Shown: one piece after another, positions 1 to 9,500 of the stretch | Numbering within the stretch: the first letter of the stretch is position 1 | Layout: every line of letters starts with the position of its first letter | DNA from: a virus | Virus record (IMG/VR): IMGVR_UViG_3300030328_002978 | Location: 1 to 45,292 of that record | Strand: one strand, 5' to 3' | DNA length: 45,292 nt | Program-made: the position numbers and the translations under genes | The notes under the pieces: model-generated | What the model was told of the DNA's origin: nothing | The model's database searches: none | The model's input: the letters and a program-made list of their open reading frames with translations, nothing else

Positions 1-180
1 CAGCTTGAAGGCGATGATTGGGAGCAGCGGTAATGTTTCCATTGGATCAACTAGCACCGCTTATGGGTGTTTGTTTGTTGATGCTACCAGCAATGTTAAT
101 TCTGCCGCAGCTTTAGCCGTTAGAGGACGAGACTCGTCTCCTAGTTATATTGCGTTGAACGTAATGAACAATGCTGACGG
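1..180 (+). repeat. fibre-gene direct repeat A, copy 1 (cut by window edge)
   Basis: Bases 1-180 match 1252-1431 with six mismatches that I count. The repeat encodes SLKAMIGSSGNVSIGS and the residues after it. The window begins exactly inside this repeat, so the left edge is likely an assembly break rather than a biological end. Confidence 0.9.
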
Positions 181-2740
181 TGCGCTGTTTACTGTTCTAA
201 ATGACGGTAAAGCAACACTCCATCAATCAAACTCATTTGAGCTGTATGCTGCCGAATTTAGGCGAAGCGGTTCTGGCCTATCACACTCTGACATTTGGGA
301 CGATGCTGGTCACGGCATAGTTATTGGACACAACAGCAGCACCCCAATGCTCAAGGTTAATTCCACGGGCGTAGGTGTAGGAGTAACCCCAGCAGTAACC
401 CTTCACGTTCAAGCCTCTTCTCCAGAATTTAGATTGGCTACTGCTAGTTCTGCTGTTGTCCGACTGCGAACGAGTGGTGACAACTATATAAACACGGGCC
501 AGAATTTGGGCATCGGGACGGCAAGTCCGTACGCATACGACACCACAGCGACCAAATTTGAGGTTTCCACAGGGACTACTACTGTTGGCGAGGTTGAGGT
601 CGCTAGGTTCAGAGGAGGCGATGATGCGGATACTGGTGCGGCTATAGTTCGCATAACCAACGACAATGATCGGGGGTTGGTATTAAAGGGTGGTAGAACA
701 GGAACAGCCGCCTTTGCCGATATAGGCGTTTCTAATTATGATGGTAGTTTTACAAGAGGCATTCGGATTGATGGGGCTGGTCGGTGTGGCATCGGAACGG
801 TATCGCCAGACACCAACTCAAAACTCCATGTAGAAGGTTCAGTTCTGATTGACGCTTGCAACGCTGGAGATGAGGAAGGCATTTATTTTAGGCAAGGATT
901 CACGGCAAGTACCAGCAAGTACAACTGCTCAATTCTGGTTAAGGATCACAATGGCAATTTCCCAGATGGCATTAGCATAAACGGATATGACGGCGTAAGC
1001 ATTTGTACGGGTTCCAGCACTAGGCAAGAGCGTTTGAGGGTGGATCAAAATGGCGGGGTGATAATCGGCAGTAATCGGCAACCCGATGGTCTGCTTGAAT
1101 TGCGAACTGATGGTGCTAACCCACGAATAGTAATGGGCTATCACACGGGAACCAATGCACATCGTATTTACTGGGATTCAAGCAAGCTGTATTTATCGGC
1201 GGATCATGAGGACGATGTAGCTAACAGCGAACTGCGCTTTCTTGTTGATGGCAGCTTGAAGGCGATGATTGGGAGCAGCGGTAATGTTTCCATTGGATCA
1301 ACTAGCACCGCTTATGGGCGTTTGTTTGTTGATGCTACCAGCAATGTTAATTCTGCCGCAGCATTAGCCGTTAGAGGACGGGATTCGTCTGCTAGTTACA
1401 TTGCGTTGAACGTAATGAACAATGCTGACGGGGAGTTGTTCAGTATTTTAAATAACGGCAGGGCGAAATTTACTGGGCTAGTAGGGATCAACAAAACTCC
1501 CGCTGGGTACGGTGACACAGAATTGGAAGTCAACGGCAACGTCAGCGGAAAACGGTTTCTGTCTGGTGGGGCAATAACCAATGGCACATACGCTTTTGAA
1601 GCCTACTCTAGTGCTTTTGAAACAGCCTCAATGAAGTTGATGGAGGCTGGGTCTGGTGAAAACGAAGATCCCGGCGTAGTGCTATCAAAGCAACAGTCTG
1701 CCAGCACGGGCGACCATGTTGGTGGCATATATTTCCAAGGCACAAACGATTTAAACTACGCAATCATAAGAGGCACTTGTGCGGGTAGTTCCAAGGGTCA
1801 GCTTAACATTCATATTGCTGGTCAACAGAATACTATAACCAGAACCTCCAACGACACTCCCGTGTTCCAATTGGGTGAGGGTGGTTTGGCTTTAGGGGGA
1901 ACTCCCAACGATGCCGTTCGGCTTCAAGTCACAGGAACAAATAACTCCCCGACTAATATACTCTCAACTGCCACCTCTTTAAATCTGACTTTAGGAAGCG
2001 CAACCCAGACTAACTACACCAACATACTGATGAACTCCAATAGTGGTAACGCACAGATTTGGAAGAACGGAGGATCAAGTAGTGGTTATGGGGGGACTAG
2101 TTCGTTAAACCTTTATTGCAGCAACGGAGCAATAGCATTCCACCCCGGTGCAAACACAAACGAGGTCATTATACACTCTGATGGCGACACCGACTTTGCT
2201 GCAAGGGTTGGCATAGGCGGCGCACACAGCGGGAGTCACAGTCTGTACGTTACTGGGTCAGCACTCGTCTCCACTAATCTGCGGCTTGGAACTGGTACTG
2301 CCGCTGGTAATGCTAACGACCCTGCTATTACTTGCGGAGGCTACACAAACGCTGGAGTTTATTTTGCGAGTAGTGGAGTCGGGTTGGGAGCCGGAACGGG
2401 CAAGTATTTGTTTTTGGACTCTACCGGAAACATTAACATCAATGGGGCTACTCATGCGGGTGAGGATTGGAATGGTGCAATCCATATCAAAAATTCAGCG
2501 ACTATTGGAAACGAGACATCCAATGAAGCTGTTATTTATGCGGAGGGAGGCGAGCTAAAGTGCATGGACGATGACCGCAACCGCACTACCCTTTCATCTC
2601 ACATTGATGGCAAGTGGGTGTATATGTCTAACAACACCAAGACAGGCAAGTCGGTCAAGATTCACATGGAGGATTTGGTTAAAGCGGTAGAGGAACACCT
2701 TGGGGTTAGTTTTTCAGAAATAGTGGAAGGCACAGAATGA
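2..2740 (+). CDS. tail fibre protein, C-terminal part (5' end missing)
   Basis: The frame is open from the window edge to the stop at 2738-2740, giving about 912 residues of a larger protein. It is Gly/Ser/Thr/Asn-rich and carries many irregular copies of a fibre module of the form GxVxIGxxxPxxxLxVxG, for example CGIGTVSPDTNSKLHVEG near residue 260 and RVGIGGAHSGSHSLYVTG near 738. Such modules are common in long beta-structured fibres of environmental phages. The last 60 residues lose the repeat and end in a helical acidic segment (VKIHMEDLVKAVEEHLG). No chaperone or peptidase domain is recognised at the C-terminus. It is probably the 3' part of the gene whose 5' part runs off the right window edge, because both share near-identical repeat sequence. 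The next gene starts at 2737 inside the stop codon (ATGA). Confidence 0.85.
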   Translation, partial: SLKAMIGSSGNVSIGSTSTAYGCLFVDATSNVNSAAALAVRGRDSSPSYIALNVMNNADGALFTVLNDGKATLHQSNSFELYAAEFRRSGSGLSHSDIWDDAGHGIVIGHNSSTPMLKVNSTGVGVGVTPAVTLHVQASSPEFRLATASSAVVRLRTSGDNYINTGQNLGIGTASPYAYDTTATKFEVSTGTTTVGEVEVARFRGGDDADTGAAIVRITNDNDRGLVLKGGRTGTAAFADIGVSNYDGSFTRGIRIDGAGRCGIGTVSPDTNSKLHVEGSVLIDACNAGDEEGIYFRQGFTASTSKYNCSILVKDHNGNFPDGISINGYDGVSICTGSSTRQERLRVDQNGGVIIGSNRQPDGLLELRTDGANPRIVMGYHTGTNAHRIYWDSSKLYLSADHEDDVANSELRFLVDGSLKAMIGSSGNVSIGSTSTAYGRLFVDATSNVNSAAALAVRGRDSSASYIALNVMNNADGELFSILNNGRAKFTGLVGINKTPAGYGDTELEVNGNVSGKRFLSGGAITNGTYAFEAYSSAFETASMKLMEAGSGENEDPGVVLSKQQSASTGDHVGGIYFQGTNDLNYAIIRGTCAGSSKGQLNIHIAGQQNTITRTSNDTPVFQLGEGGLALGGTPNDAVRLQVTGTNNSPTNILSTATSLNLTLGSATQTNYTNILMNSNSGNAQIWKNGGSSSGYGGTSSLNLYCSNGAIAFHPGANTNEVIIHSDGDTDFAARVGIGGAHSGSHSLYVTGSALVSTNLRLGTGTAAGNANDPAITCGGYTNAGVYFASSGVGLGAGTGKYLFLDSTGNININGATHAGEDWNGAIHIKNSATIGNETSNEAVIYAEGGELKCMDDDRNRTTLSSHIDGKWVYMSNNTKTGKSVKIHMEDLVKAVEEHLGVSFSEIVEGTE
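778..863 (+). repeat. fibre-gene direct repeat B, copy 1
   Basis: These 86 bases are found again at 45207-45292, the last bases of the window, with two mismatches. Both copies read CGIGTVxPDTNSKLHVEG in frame. Confidence 0.92.
1252..1431 (+). repeat. fibre-gene direct repeat A, copy 2
   Basis: This is the second copy of the 180-bp repeat found at 1-180, offset by 1251 bases and in the same reading frame. It makes the fibre gene a partial in-frame duplication. Confidence 0.9.
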
Positions 2741-2955
2741 AACCGAAACTAGGCAGAGTTTATAAAGTGACAAACGCCAACCCAAAGTGGGGTGCTAACA
2801 CCGACTACAAATATTTAAAAGTGCGGGACAGTTGGGGCGTGGAGATGGACTTAATGTTTACGGATCGGGAGTTACTGGCAGCGGAGAAACGGGCGGGGAA
2901 AAACCCAGAGGACAAGGTTAAGAAAATTTCTTTCAAGGAATGGCTTAAACGGTGA
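2737..2955 (+). CDS. small basic protein, unknown function (72 aa)
   Basis: It starts in the stop of the fibre gene (ATGA overlap) and overlaps the next gene by a GTGA junction, so it sits in the late operon and is likely translated by coupling. The protein is Lys-rich and soluble-looking (RVYKVTNANPKWGAN at the start), with no membrane segment or recognisable motif. The DSWGVEMDLMFTDREL stretch could form a small beta-alpha fold, but I do not recognise the family. Its position directly after the fibre gene leaves a role in fibre assembly possible, without evidence. Confidence 0.7.
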   Translation: MKPKLGRVYKVTNANPKWGANTDYKYLKVRDSWGVEMDLMFTDRELLAAEKRAGKNPEDKVKKISFKEWLKR

Positions 2956-3398
2956 ACACTAATGTAGTCCAACAACTATCTGATCCTGCCGTCCTTGAGG
3001 GGGTGGCTCAATCTCTTTTGGGTGATTGGATTTGGTTGTTTGTTGCTGGTGTTGCCGTCCTTTTGTTTAGAGAAATCATACAAGAGTTCGCCGCTGGGTT
3101 GGGAGTTTACTTTTCACGCCAATGGGCGGTGGATGAAATTGTATACCTTAACGGAAGGCAAGCGAGGATTGCTCGTATTGGTATGGTTGAGACTACGTTC
3201 TACATGGGTGATAGAGCGGTTGATTTAGGATTTGCAGGGACGGTGATGAAAGTTCGTAACACAGCATTGAGGGATATTACTTGCGAGAAAATTCTTACAA
3301 ACCATGCCCCGCCTTACCTTCCAAAAGGGGGAGAAGGTGGTGCGGTAAAAGTTGAGTTGGTAGAAAAAAAGAAACCATCCCCAAGGAGGAAGCCATGA
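2952..3398 (+). CDS. minimal MscS-like mechanosensitive-channel-type membrane protein
   Basis: This 148-residue protein has one strong hydrophobic helix (about residues 24-48, WIWLFVAGVAVLLFREII). It runs straight into a beta-rich stretch resembling the pore helix and beta domain of MscS. EFAAGLGVYFSRQWAVDEIVYL aligns by eye with the conserved NLAAG and RPFxxGDxV part of MscS, followed by IARIGMVETTFYM (family: VxxIxxxxTxxRT) and MKVRNTAL (family: VxIPNxxL). The first two MscS helices and the large C-terminal cage are absent, and the tail is basic (KKKPSPRRKP). It starts at GTG in a GTGA overlap with the upstream stop. Membrane location is well supported. Channel activity, a role in lysis or a response to turgor at DNA entry are inferences. 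It could instead be a derived scaffold protein that keeps only the fold. Confidence 0.6.
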   Translation: MNTNVVQQLSDPAVLEGVAQSLLGDWIWLFVAGVAVLLFREIIQEFAAGLGVYFSRQWAVDEIVYLNGRQARIARIGMVETTFYMGDRAVDLGFAGTVMKVRNTALRDITCEKILTNHAPPYLPKGGEGGAVKVELVEKKKPSPRRKP

Positions 3399-3694
3399 GC
3401 CAATTTGACTATGATCCAAACTCTATGTTCCCAAAGAAACCTAAACGAAAATCGGTGGACAAAGAAAAAGTTATTATGTGGTCGTTAGTTGTTTTTCTCG
3501 TCCTACTAATTTCTTGGCTCAGTAGTGGGTGTAGAAGTGCTTCTTACATAGAGGATGCGAGAATAGGTTTAACTGGTGTTGACCTTCGTTTTTATGAGCC
3601 GCCTCCTGTTACCATTGTTTACACCAATGCCCCTGTCGCAACCCCAACTAAATTTAAACTGTTTCCAACTTTGATGGAAATGAATCAAAAGTAA
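3395..3694 (+). CDS. single-pass membrane protein or lipoprotein-like protein (99 aa)
   Basis: A strong ribosome site (AAGGAGGAAGCC) lies just before the ATG and the start overlaps the previous stop (ATGA). Residues 1-26 are hydrophilic and basic (KKPKRKS). Residues 27-44 form one hydrophobic helix (VIMWSLVVFLVLLISWLSS) and are followed by Cys46 in a poor lipobox (LSSGC). The remainder is a Pro- and Thr-rich outer segment. It follows the MscS-like membrane gene, so both may act at the envelope. An o-spanin-like role is possible because of the Cys and Pro-rich tail, but the long N-terminus is atypical. The function is not recognised. Confidence 0.65.
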   Translation: MSQFDYDPNSMFPKKPKRKSVDKEKVIMWSLVVFLVLLISWLSSGCRSASYIEDARIGLTGVDLRFYEPPPVTIVYTNAPVATPTKFKLFPTLMEMNQK

Positions 3695-3695
3695 A

Positions 3696-4103
3696 ATGAG
3701 TAAAGAAATAAAAGTAGTTCGGCTTGAGCCGATGAGTAAGTTCGATAACACGGACTGCGTATGCCAAGTAGTTATTGGCGTAACAATGAGCGAGGGCGAA
3801 CATTCGGCCTATGTGGACGGCGTTTATTCTTACCCAATGGACTCAATGCCAACGGTTGCGGAATTTAATGCGGGAGCGAACGCATTGGTTTCGCAGTTTT
3901 ACGCTGACCAAGGTTGGGATAAACAACTGTCGGATCAATTGGAAGCCGCAAAGAAACGTGATGTTCCTGTTGCTGATTTTGAAGCACCGGAGGTAACGGT
4001 GGATACATCGGTTGAACCGGCTGTTGGCAGTCCAGCTAATCCTGCTCCGGTTGAGGAAGAGTCAAGCGAGGAGGAAGAAAGCGAAGAAGAATCTGGCGAG
4101 TAA
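3696..4103 (+). CDS. acidic-tailed hypothetical protein (135 aa)
   Basis: Residues 1-90 look like a small folded domain with strands around VVRLEPMSKF and CVCQVVIGVTM, then a helix (FNAGANALVSQFYADQGW). The C-terminus from about residue 95 is low-complexity and very acidic (EEESSEEEESEEESGE). Acidic tails of this kind occur in phage assembly chaperones and scaffold-like factors, so a chaperone for the fibre or the ejection proteins is a guess from position only. The stop overlaps the next start (TAATG). Confidence 0.7.
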   Translation: MSKEIKVVRLEPMSKFDNTDCVCQVVIGVTMSEGEHSAYVDGVYSYPMDSMPTVAEFNAGANALVSQFYADQGWDKQLSDQLEAAKKRDVPVADFEAPEVTVDTSVEPAVGSPANPAPVEEESSEEEESEEESGE

Positions 4104-4465
4104 TGCGTCCGGTCGATCTAGCACAACTTGAGTACGATGAAACTTCACCGCGAACCTTTGTCGAGGACTTCGCATTCTTTGCGAACTGCGGCTACATATA
4201 TTCCGGTGATGATGCGTTCATCATGGCCAGACCGATTGAGCGGAGGGCTGACAAATTTATACTCGACCGAGGAATCAAGTTCCGCAACCCGGATGCTTGG
4301 TTCGTATATCTCGCGGCGGGTGAAGGGGCATTGCGAAGGTTTACTGACCTTGCTCCGTTTAAAACTGAATGGGTCTGTTGGCACCGTAGGACGGACAACG
4401 TGTTGAGATACCACTCTTGGAATTTATACGAAAGAAAGACTAAAAAATGGGAAGTACAAAAATAA
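4103..4465 (+). CDS. hypothetical protein before the ejection-protein block (120 aa)
   Basis: This is a compact soluble protein rich in aromatic residues (FVEDFAFFANCGYIY, WFVYLAAGEGALRRF, EWVCWHRR). It sits where T7-like phages carry gp13, a small acetyltransferase-like internal virion protein, immediately before gp14, gp15 and gp16. The length is close to T7 gp13 and the late LxRYHSWNLYERK segment could match the C-terminal strand of that fold. I see no clear acetyl-CoA binding motif, so the assignment rests on position. It overlaps the next gene by 19 bases. Confidence 0.6.
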   Translation: MRPVDLAQLEYDETSPRTFVEDFAFFANCGYIYSGDDAFIMARPIERRADKFILDRGIKFRNPDAWFVYLAAGEGALRRFTDLAPFKTEWVCWHRRTDNVLRYHSWNLYERKTKKWEVQK

Positions 4466-5463
4466 AAATGCCAGCCGAGCGTTCGTCTAAAGGCGAGATG
4501 GCCGAGGTGCTGGCTTCACAGGCAGCATTTACGCCTAAATTCTTTGAGTTGGCGAAGCAGTATAATCCGCAATACGCCCAGCTCGAAATGGACACGTTGA
4601 AGCAGAATCTTCCGCAACTGATGCAGTTGTATGGTGACACTGTTTTCCCGGCCATGATGGATCAGGAACGTGCCAAGCTCGGTCAGGACATCAGCAATGT
4701 GGAGCAGTATGCCGGGAGGGCTAGGGAGGCGTTCAAGGCGGCTAACCCGGAGCAGGCGAAGCTGATGGCTACGCTATCTCAGCAGGCCCAAGAAGGTTTA
4801 GATGCGGGTGCTAGTTTGGATCCGTCGCTACGTCGCGAGGTGCAGCAAAACATTCGAGCTGGTCAGGCAGCGCGTGGCATGGGCATGGGAATGTCAGACT
4901 TGGCAGCAGAGTCAACCATGACCGGGTTGCGAGCTGAACAGCTACGTCGTCAGCGTCAGGCTTTTGCTGGCAATGTTGTCGGCTTGCAGAAGGCTACCGG
5001 GATGGATCCGTTCATGGCGATACTTGGTCGTCCGAGCCAGATGGCTGGCATGGCACCGGGCTTTGGTCAGCAAGGCATGGGAGTCAACCAAATGGCGGCA
5101 GCGCAAGCACCTCAGTTCGGAATGAACAGTTACTTCCAAGACCTGTTCAACACCAACTACAACGCGAGCGTGAATTCCGCTATGGCAAACGCAAGCAACC
5201 GTGCATCGATGATGGGTGCAGGCATTGGTGCGATAGGTCAGATAGGCGCGGCGGCTATACCTTTGTGTTGGGTAGCTAGAGAGGTTTACGGAGCAGACAA
5301 TCCGAGATGGTTAATGTTCCGCGAGTGGATGCTTAACGACTCACCGAGTTGGTTGTTTAAGTTGTACACAAAGTTTGGTGAGCGGTTTGCAAACTGGCTC
5401 AAAGGCAATAGTTGGCTGAAGCCTGCTATACGCAAGTTCATGGATTCAAAGATAGGAGAATAA
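4447..5463 (+). CDS. internal virion (ejection) protein, T7 gp14-like position
   Basis: This 338-residue protein is rich in Ala, Gln, Met and Gly. Residues 20-190 are helical with many Gln-rich segments. Residues 195-260 are Gly/Met-rich. A glycine-zipper-like hydrophobic stretch (MMGAGIGAIGQIGAAAIP, about 255-275) could insert in a membrane. It ends in a compact domain beginning CWVAREVYGADNPRWLMF, a C-terminal module I recognise from many phage structural proteins, where it follows hydrophobic regions. It is the first of three consecutive genes with ejection-protein character. The predicted role is release from the capsid at infection and formation of part of the DNA-entry channel. The start is the ATG at 4447 inside the preceding gene. 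Confidence 0.7.
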   Translation: MGSTKIKMPAERSSKGEMAEVLASQAAFTPKFFELAKQYNPQYAQLEMDTLKQNLPQLMQLYGDTVFPAMMDQERAKLGQDISNVEQYAGRAREAFKAANPEQAKLMATLSQQAQEGLDAGASLDPSLRREVQQNIRAGQAARGMGMGMSDLAAESTMTGLRAEQLRRQRQAFAGNVVGLQKATGMDPFMAILGRPSQMAGMAPGFGQQGMGVNQMAAAQAPQFGMNSYFQDLFNTNYNASVNSAMANASNRASMMGAGIGAIGQIGAAAIPLCWVAREVYGADNPRWLMFREWMLNDSPSWLFKLYTKFGERFANWLKGNSWLKPAIRKFMDSKIGE

Positions 5464-5467
5464 CAAG

Positions 5468-6556
5468 ATGGCATTTCAATTATTTGTAGACCCAACGGCT
5501 GGCGCGAGAAGCGCGGCGGATAACATTATGAAAGGTGCCGGTGCAATTGCGGACCGGCTCAAGGAAGAGAAGCAGAGAAGGAAGGACGAGAGTAAACTAT
5601 TCAAAGCCAATGTTACTAAAGCAGCCGCCTTGGGGTTGGGTAAAGGTGAATCGATGGCAGAAGCTGAAGCTGACCTTTCCGAGAATTACACGCCTGCAAC
5701 AATTCAAGGTCTACTTGAAGGCACCATGGCTGCAACACAACAGCAACAAAGGGAGGCAGCTATAGCGGCATCCAAAGCGCAAACAGACGCCACTATAAAA
5801 AGTACCGATTTCCGAACCGCGACAGAAGGTGTGCGTATGCAAGGTTTGCAATTAGGTGTTAAACAGCAGAAAGAGGGAATTAAAACAAGCGAGCTTAATC
5901 GCAAGCAAACTAAACAAGCTATAAAGCAGTCATCCCAGATGTTTGGCATAACTAAAAAGCAAGCCAAACGGAAAGTGAAACTGATCAACGAGCAGATTAA
6001 TTCCGCGATAGAAAACAGAAAGCAACAAGAACGTAATTTGGCTGTTATGGAGCAGAATGCTGCTGCTGCTGTTGGCAACGCTGAAGCCGCAAACATCAGA
6101 GCAAAAACTGCTGCCAAAGAGGAATCAAGAATTAGCAGGTTGAGTGCCTTGGATCCTTCCACGTTGAGTGAAGCCAAGTTGAAGGACGGCACAGTTATCC
6201 CCGGACTATATGTCCAACCTTCTACTAACAAGATTATCGAGCTTGGTGATGCTGCCAATGACGACCCTGTCACTGCGGAGCTTAACAGGTTGCGAGGTGC
6301 GTTGGTTAAACTTGAAGGGCAAGGCCAGCCCGGAGATGCAGACTACTTGCCTCCGCTTGCAGATGATCAGGAAGTAGATGTCGATGGTGACTTCGAGGAT
6401 TTGAGTCCAATAAGTTGGCCGATATTTTCGATAAAGAACGACACGGCTGGAAATGTTAGAAGACAGATAAGAGCAAAAATAGCTGAACTAGAAGGGAGCA
6501 GTGTTCCAAGGTTCAACCCAGATGCGCCTAGAGGTAGCAGAATAACATCACCATGA
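5468..6556 (+). CDS. internal virion (ejection) protein, gp15-like position, coiled coil
   Basis: This 362-residue protein starts 5 bases after the previous stop, behind the ribosome site AGGAGAATAACAAG. Residues 30-215 are almost entirely helical and charged, with Lys/Gln/Ala-rich heptads and repeated KQTK and KQAKRK segments, consistent with a long coiled coil. The C-terminal third is acidic with Pro and Asp (DDQEVDVDGDFEDLS). It sits between the gp14-like and giant gp16-like genes and overlaps the latter (ATGA at 6553). The role is inferred from order and composition, because no enzymatic motif is visible. Confidence 0.65.
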   Translation: MAFQLFVDPTAGARSAADNIMKGAGAIADRLKEEKQRRKDESKLFKANVTKAAALGLGKGESMAEAEADLSENYTPATIQGLLEGTMAATQQQQREAAIAASKAQTDATIKSTDFRTATEGVRMQGLQLGVKQQKEGIKTSELNRKQTKQAIKQSSQMFGITKKQAKRKVKLINEQINSAIENRKQQERNLAVMEQNAAAAVGNAEAANIRAKTAAKEESRISRLSALDPSTLSEAKLKDGTVIPGLYVQPSTNKIIELGDAANDDPVTAELNRLRGALVKLEGQGQPGDADYLPPLADDQEVDVDGDFEDLSPISWPIFSIKNDTAGNVRRQIRAKIAELEGSSVPRFNPDAPRGSRITSP

Positions 6557-9500
6557 ATTACAAACGAATCGAAGTTCCGGGTCATGGAATAATTGAATTC
6601 CCTGACTCTATGTCTGATATAGAAATTGAAGACGCAATTAAGGAAGAATTCTTTTCCGCCCCACAAGAGATTATTACCAAGCGCGATCAGTCTACCGTTC
6701 GCAAAGCGGAGCGTGAGATTCGTAAGCGTCAGCTCGCCCAGCAGGCAGAGCAGATGCACCAGCAAGATATTCAGCGTTATCTAGGAGAAGGAGGCACATT
6801 AGAAAAATCCTACTACGATATAGTTGGCGGGTTTGCCCACACGTTCGGAGAAATGCTATCTGGTGTGGATCGTATGGCCAGAAAGGTTTTGGGCGATGAT
6901 GCGGTCAACGATATTCAAACAAACCCGATATGGTTGCAAAACCCTGCTGGCCAATTTTTGGCAGGGGCAGGAGCTGGTAAGTGGATAAAAGGTTATAGTG
7001 GTGCAGCAAAGGAAGTCGCTAGTCATTTAGAGGGCAACGAGACTGTTGCGAAACTTGCAGGCGTTACTGGTCAGGTAGCCGCCTATGTTCCGCTCGCACT
7101 GACAGGACCGGCAGCTCCTTTCCTGACTGTTGGCGGTGCTGCTTCACAGTCGTTTGATAGTACATACGATCAATCCTTTGAGGCTTACAAGCGAATGGGC
7201 TTTGGAGACGATGAAGCTGATCGTGCGGCGTTTAAGGTTTCGACAGGTGCAGGCTTAATTACCGGAACCGTTACCGGCATGTTTAACAGGTATGGCGGTA
7301 AACTGCTTGGTTTAGGTAAAGGTGTTGAGAGAGGCTTGAGTGCTGGAGTTATAGCCGGTGCATTGTCTGAAGCCCGGAGAGGTACATTCAAGGTGATGGC
7401 TCAGAACGTCTTGAGAGAGGCAGGCGGTGAAGGCACCGAGGAGGCTACTGACCAGCTACTGCAAGCGGCGTTGTCTTACGTCAGCTACAGACCTGAACTA
7501 ACATTGCAGGAGGCAATGTATGAAGTGCTTGAGGCTGGTGTTCTTGGTGCTTACGGAGGAACGATTGGAGGCGGACCTTTCTCTGTTCGAGAAGATTTAA
7601 AGTACAGGAAGCAAAGAGCAGAGCAGGCACACGCTGCGGAGGTTATAGGTCGCACCAAACGTAGCCGCGACCGCATTGACGGTAAGCAATTAGAAACCCT
7701 GATCGAGGGCGGTGTAGATGCGGAAGGCAACAAGATTGAAGCTAATCCGTCACTTGCTCCGTTGAAGGGTGAGGCTGGCCGAGTGGTTGTGTTCAGCCAT
7801 CAGGACATTGATGCGGAAGGTAGACCCAGCGACGAGAAGCTCGGCTACATGAAGATCGAAGAGGGTGCTGACATCGATGCGGCTGTTGCTCATTACGAGA
7901 TGGAGAATCCGAATGCATATTTTCGAGGTGCGTTCGATCTGTCGAAGCGTGACGGCTCGAAGCATTTTGACGGAGGCATAGAGGAAACTGCCGGTGACAT
8001 GGATCCGGACAAGATGAACATCGAGGAACGTGTCGAGACAGAGGTGCAGGCTCTTGGCGATGAGGTGTTCGATCCTGTCAAGCTGGGCAAGCGTAGGATT
8101 CGGAAAACAGATTTGGAACAGTTGTATGGTGGCAGTGTTTCGGAAACCGACAACGGCTATACAGTCAAGCTGGACAACGGGATGCAGTTGGAATTGAGGT
8201 TTGATGAAAAGTTTTTCACGCCAACAACTCCTGAAGAAATAGATGCATTTGAAAGATCCATTGCAGCCAAGGCAGGCATCCCGGTCGAGCAGATACAAGC
8301 GATGGATCCTGAAGCTCGTCAGGCGTATCGCAATCAGTTCACAGGTGCTGGTGCCAACATGCAAATGGTTGTCGATGGCAGTCCGGTTCCGGGCCAGTAC
8401 GTCCAATACTTTTCTCGCAAGGCGGATCTTCAAACGGCAAAGCATGAAGCGATTCACTTCTTGCGGCAGAGCGGTTTGATTACCGAGGAAGAGTTTAACA
8501 CTTTGGCACAACGCTATGCTCCTGATGCCAAGAACGAGCAGGACAAAGAGGAAGCGGTTGCCTATGCGTTTGAGGCTTACCATGCAGAGGCTGAAGCTCG
8601 GCGTCAGGAAAACCGTGTCGGAGTTTTTGAGCGGATCCGAAACTTCTTCACCAAGGCCGAAGTTGTCAACGAAGTATCTGGAATTTTTAACGCAATAGAA
8701 AAGGGAGAGGTAGCCAAGCGCGAGGCACCTGTTGGTCCGCAACCAGTGCAAGACTTTATGGAGCGACCTGACTATTCCGTTCAGGAGTCAGGTACGCTTG
8801 AGCCTGTTGTCATTCCGCTACCTGAAGTGCCTGACTTCAAGGTCAAAGGATCCACGATACCGGAGATGGCAATTGCCAACTCGAAGTTCATGGAATCTAA
8901 CAAGACCAAGAAGGACCAACGCGAATGGGATAAGGTAGTTTCCAAGTACAAAAAGATACTCGCCCCGGATCGTCGAAAGCTCGAAAGCATTCCGGACATT
9001 GATCAGGTCAAGGATGCGCTGAACGAAACGCAAGCCAAACAGGTTGGTGACGAGGGCAACCTTGTCGTCGATCAGAAGCTGAAGAAGGGTGACGAGGTTG
9101 GGATGCGTCAGGACATCAATGCTCTGACCAACAACGGAGTGTTTGTAAACGCAATCCATGAGGGTAAGCCCGGTAGCGTTGGGAAGATTCAAGGCTACAC
9201 AAACATCAGTGCCGTCGAGGGTGATGTTAAGGTATTTATAAAGGAAGATAAGGCTACCGAGATTGCACAAGGCAAGCGTCCCAAAACTTGGATGGCGACC
9301 ATTAACGGCAAGTACATTCCTACACGCGAGATTAGTCTGGAAGAAATAGATCCGGAAGTTGGCAGCGATTGGACACCTGTCGGAATAGATCCTCACCGGC
9401 ACCAGTACGCTTACGATATGCGGAACCCGCACATACCAATCATCGGGGCGGAGAAAGCTATCCAGACCAACGGTGTTGTGTGGATGAAGAATGCAGTAAC

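Noticed and set aside
1-2740. Diversity-generating retroelement acting on the fibre
   Set aside because: Repeats exist, but no reverse transcriptase gene is present in the window and the mismatches between repeat copies are few and not adenine-specific.
7750-8751. A 333-codon open frame on the minus strand
   Set aside because: It lies wholly inside the giant ejection gene, has no ribosome site and an irregular composition (Leu/Cys/Arg-rich), as expected for an antisense shadow. The same holds for the long minus frames at 29411-30205 and 8818-9618.
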